In this document: positions 62,641 through 64,000 of the stretch, piece after piece
Position numbering within the stretch: the first letter of the stretch is position 1
Layout of the letters: each line of letters begins with the position of its first letter
Assembly: GCA_963773655.1 (NCBI GenBank)
Contig: CAVZBX010000007.1
Span: forward strand, 62,001-126,000
Source: DASSQJ01 sp963773655
GTDB taxonomy: Bacteria > Actinomycetota > Actinomycetes > Actinomycetales > Dermatophilaceae
Length of the DNA: 64,000 bases
Reading direction: 5' to 3'
Notes under the pieces: model-generated
What the model saw: the letters and a program-made list of their open reading frames with translations, nothing else
The model's database searches: none
Told to the model about the DNA's origin: nothing
Program-made: the position numbers and the translations under genes

Positions 62641-63762
62641 ATGACCGACGCGAAGCGGCGCCTGCGTCGGGTGCTTGCTCGTGTCCCGGGGGCGCTTCCC
62701 TCCGTCAGGCTCACGGTGGCGACCATCCGGGTGTGCCTGCGCTACCGGGTCACGGGGCTCGCCTCCGAGGCCGGGTTCTTCGCGCTCCTCTCGCTGCCGC
62801 CGCTCGTGCTCGGGCTCTTCGGCGGGCTCGGCTACCTCCGCGGCACGCTCGGCCAGGAGACCGTCGACGACGTCCGCCAGTCGATCCTCGACTACTCGGG
62901 CCGGTTCCTGACCCCGGAGGTCATCGACTCCGTCCTCGGCCCCACCGTCGACGACGTCCTGCGCACCGGCCGCGCCGACCTGCTGTCGATCGGCTTCCTG
63001 CTGTCCCTGTGGTCGGGCTCGCGCGCCCTCAACGTCTTCGTCGACACCATCTCGATCATGTACGGCCAGTCCGGTGTGCGCGGCATCGTCCAGACCCGGG
63101 CGCTGTCCTTCTCGCTCTACCTCGTGGCCCTGGTCATGGGCATCGTCACCATCCCGCTCGTCCTGCTCGGCCCGACCCTCCTGAGCGACCTGCTCCCGAA
63201 CCCGTGGGACACCCTGATCATCCTCTACTGGCCACTCGTCACGCTGCTCACGGTCGGGGGCCTCACCAGCCTCTACCACGTGTCGACGCCGCGCCGGTCG
63301 CCGTGGACCCGCGACGTGCCGGGGGCCGTGCTCACCCTCCTCATCTGGGCGCTGGCGTCCCGCGTCGTGCGCGGCGCGATCGCGGCGAGCCTCGGCGGCA
63401 GCTCCATCTACGGACCGCTCTCCGCGCCGATCGTGCTGCTCATCTGGCTCTACGCACTGGCCATCGCCGTGCTCATCGGGGCCGCCCTCAACGCCGCGGT
63501 CCGCCAGCTGTGGCCGCACGCCGAGCGCCGTGCGCTGCACGACCGCCTCCTCGACTGGGTGCGGGAGCGGCGGACCGGTCGCGCCGCCACCGCCTGGCCG
63601 GACCCGTTCGAGGGGTACGCGATGGTCGACGAGGACACCCTCGGCCTGCGCAGCCTGCGCGAGGCCGCGGGCCAGCCGCTGACCCCGATGGCGGGGGCCA
63701 ACGCCTCCGGTGGTGCGGCCGACGAGAAGCGGGCGCGGGCGTCCGCCGAGGCCGACCGCTGA
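62641..63762 (+). CDS. YihY/BrkB-family integral membrane protein
   Basis: 373 residues with six or seven membrane helices. YihY features: GLASEAGFFALLSLPPLVLG, WSGSRALNVFVDTISIMYG, and SIYGPLSAPIVLLIWLYALAIAVLIGAALNA. A charged cytoplasmic C-terminal tail of about 90 residues follows. Transported substrate, if any, is unknown. Leaderless start predicted. Confidence 0.9.
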   Translation: MTDAKRRLRRVLARVPGALPSVRLTVATIRVCLRYRVTGLASEAGFFALLSLPPLVLGLFGGLGYLRGTLGQETVDDVRQSILDYSGRFLTPEVIDSVLGPTVDDVLRTGRADLLSIGFLLSLWSGSRALNVFVDTISIMYGQSGVRGIVQTRALSFSLYLVALVMGIVTIPLVLLGPTLLSDLLPNPWDTLIILYWPLVTLLTVGGLTSLYHVSTPRRSPWTRDVPGAVLTLLIWALASRVVRGAIAASLGGSSIYGPLSAPIVLLIWLYALAIAVLIGAALNAAVRQLWPHAERRALHDRLLDWVRERRTGRAATAWPDPFEGYAMVDEDTLGLRSLREAAGQPLTPMAGANASGGAADEKRARASAEADR

Positions 63763-63788
63763 CGGTGTCTGCGGGCCCCTTGGCCGGT

Positions 63789-63818
63789 TTGGAGATCGCC
63801 GCGCGGATCGGCTACTGT
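63789..63818 (+). promoter_or_regulatory. Promoter of the tRNA cluster
   Basis: TTGGAG (63789-63794), 18-bp spacer, TACTGT (63813-63818), about 50 bp before the tRNA-Gly gene. Good housekeeping-type spacing. Confidence 0.6.
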
Positions 63819-63867
63819 CTCACAGCACGCCACGAGGGGATCCCGCCCGGATCACGTCGTGACGCGC

Positions 63868-63940
63868 GCGGATGTAGCTCAGTTGGTAGAGCGCAACCTT
63901 GCCAAGGTTGAGGTCGCCGGTTCGAGGCCGGTCATCCGCT
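63868..63940 (+). tRNA. tRNA-Gly (GCC)
   Basis: 73-nt cloverleaf. Acceptor GCGGATG pairs with CATCCGC (63933-63939), discriminator T. D-arm GCTC/GAGC, anticodon stem CAACC/GGTTG with loop TTGCCAA (anticodon GCC at 63901-63903), T-arm with GGTTCGAGGCC. The 3' CCA is not encoded. Confidence 0.97.
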
Positions 63941-63964
63941 CGGAGGGTGCAACACCACCCCCAC

Positions 63965-64000
63965 GGTGGAGTGGCCGAGAGGCGAGGCAGCGGCCTGCAA
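63965..64000 (+). tRNA. tRNA-Cys (GCA), 5' part, cut by the window end
   Basis: GGTGGAGTGGCCGAGAGGC start with D-arm, then CGGCCTGCAA, giving the anticodon GCA at the end of the window. The Gly(GCC)-Cys(GCA) order, usually followed by Val(GAC), is common in actinobacteria. 24 bp after tRNA-Gly. Confidence 0.85.

Overview
The window is chromosomal DNA of a very GC-rich actinomycete (about 73% G+C by eye). The evidence is a set of families essentially restricted to Actinomycetota: SepH, DUF3040, DUF7455, DUF5998, DUF4193, DUF3710, DUF3159 and DUF3000. It also has a [2Fe-2S]-type ferrochelatase, coproporphyrin-dependent haem genes and very frequent GTG starts. A member of the Intrasporangiaceae/Micrococcales is my best guess, not a demonstrated assignment. 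Genes are packed tightly, with many 1-4 nt start/stop overlaps, and no gene-free stretch exceeds about 260 bases. I see no insertion sequence, prophage, CRISPR array or plasmid function.

Layout. 1-3.6 kb: the 3' end of dnaE2, a methyltransferase, dinB and DUF3040, so two error-prone polymerases lie side by side. 3.7-13.1 kb: DUF456, DUF7455, parE, a three-gene sugar ABC transporter without an ATPase gene, and parC, which carries an apparent one-base insertion. 13.2-19.1 kb: a nitroreductase, a Pat-type protein acyltransferase with GNAT first, DUF5998, a phosphodiesterase broken by another apparent one-base insertion, and thymidine kinase. 19.1-31 kb: sepH, hemH, inositol monophosphatase, DUF4193, dut, DUF3710, an OB-fold protein, DUF3159, two TrkA proteins, a KimA-like permease, a TRAM RNA methyltransferase and a hypothetical gene. 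From memory, this matches M. tuberculosis Rv2701c back to Rv2689c. 31-39 kb: aconitase, a LexA-boxed gene of unknown function, and the sulfite-reduction/sirohaem operon. 39-50 kb: dxs, a small unknown gene, an XRE-MurA fusion with a monooxygenase-like gene, a fatty-acid beta-oxidation pair, an ArsR-VOC fusion, an RNase D-like nuclease, DUF3000 and a drug/metabolite transporter. 50-55.7 kb: hemE, a DUF4349 lipoprotein, hemG/cgoX, chdC, a small membrane protein and msrB, again in mycobacterial order. 55.8-64 kb: a fused PrimPol-DNA ligase, an alpha/beta hydrolase, a RibD-type reductase, PPK2, an AidB-like acyl-CoA dehydrogenase, a YihY protein, and the start of a tRNA-Gly/tRNA-Cys cluster.

Pathway logic. 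hemE, hemG/cgoX, hemH and chdC are the last steps of the coproporphyrin-dependent haem route. cysG/cobA and cbiX make sirohaem for the adjacent sulfite reductase, which takes sulfite from the adjacent APS reductase. The two TrkA proteins and the permease form a potassium module. parE and parC together make topoisomerase IV.

Regulation. About twenty genes share one start architecture: a -10 hexamer (TACCGT, TAGGCT, TAGAGT, CACACT and similar) 6-8 nt before an ATG/GTG and no Shine-Dalgarno sequence, which predicts leaderless mRNAs. Genes lacking the box usually have a GGAGG-like site or overlap the upstream stop codon. Distinct operators are visible before acnA, the LexA-boxed gene, the sulfite-reductase operon, fadA, the ArsR-VOC gene and the XRE-MurA gene.
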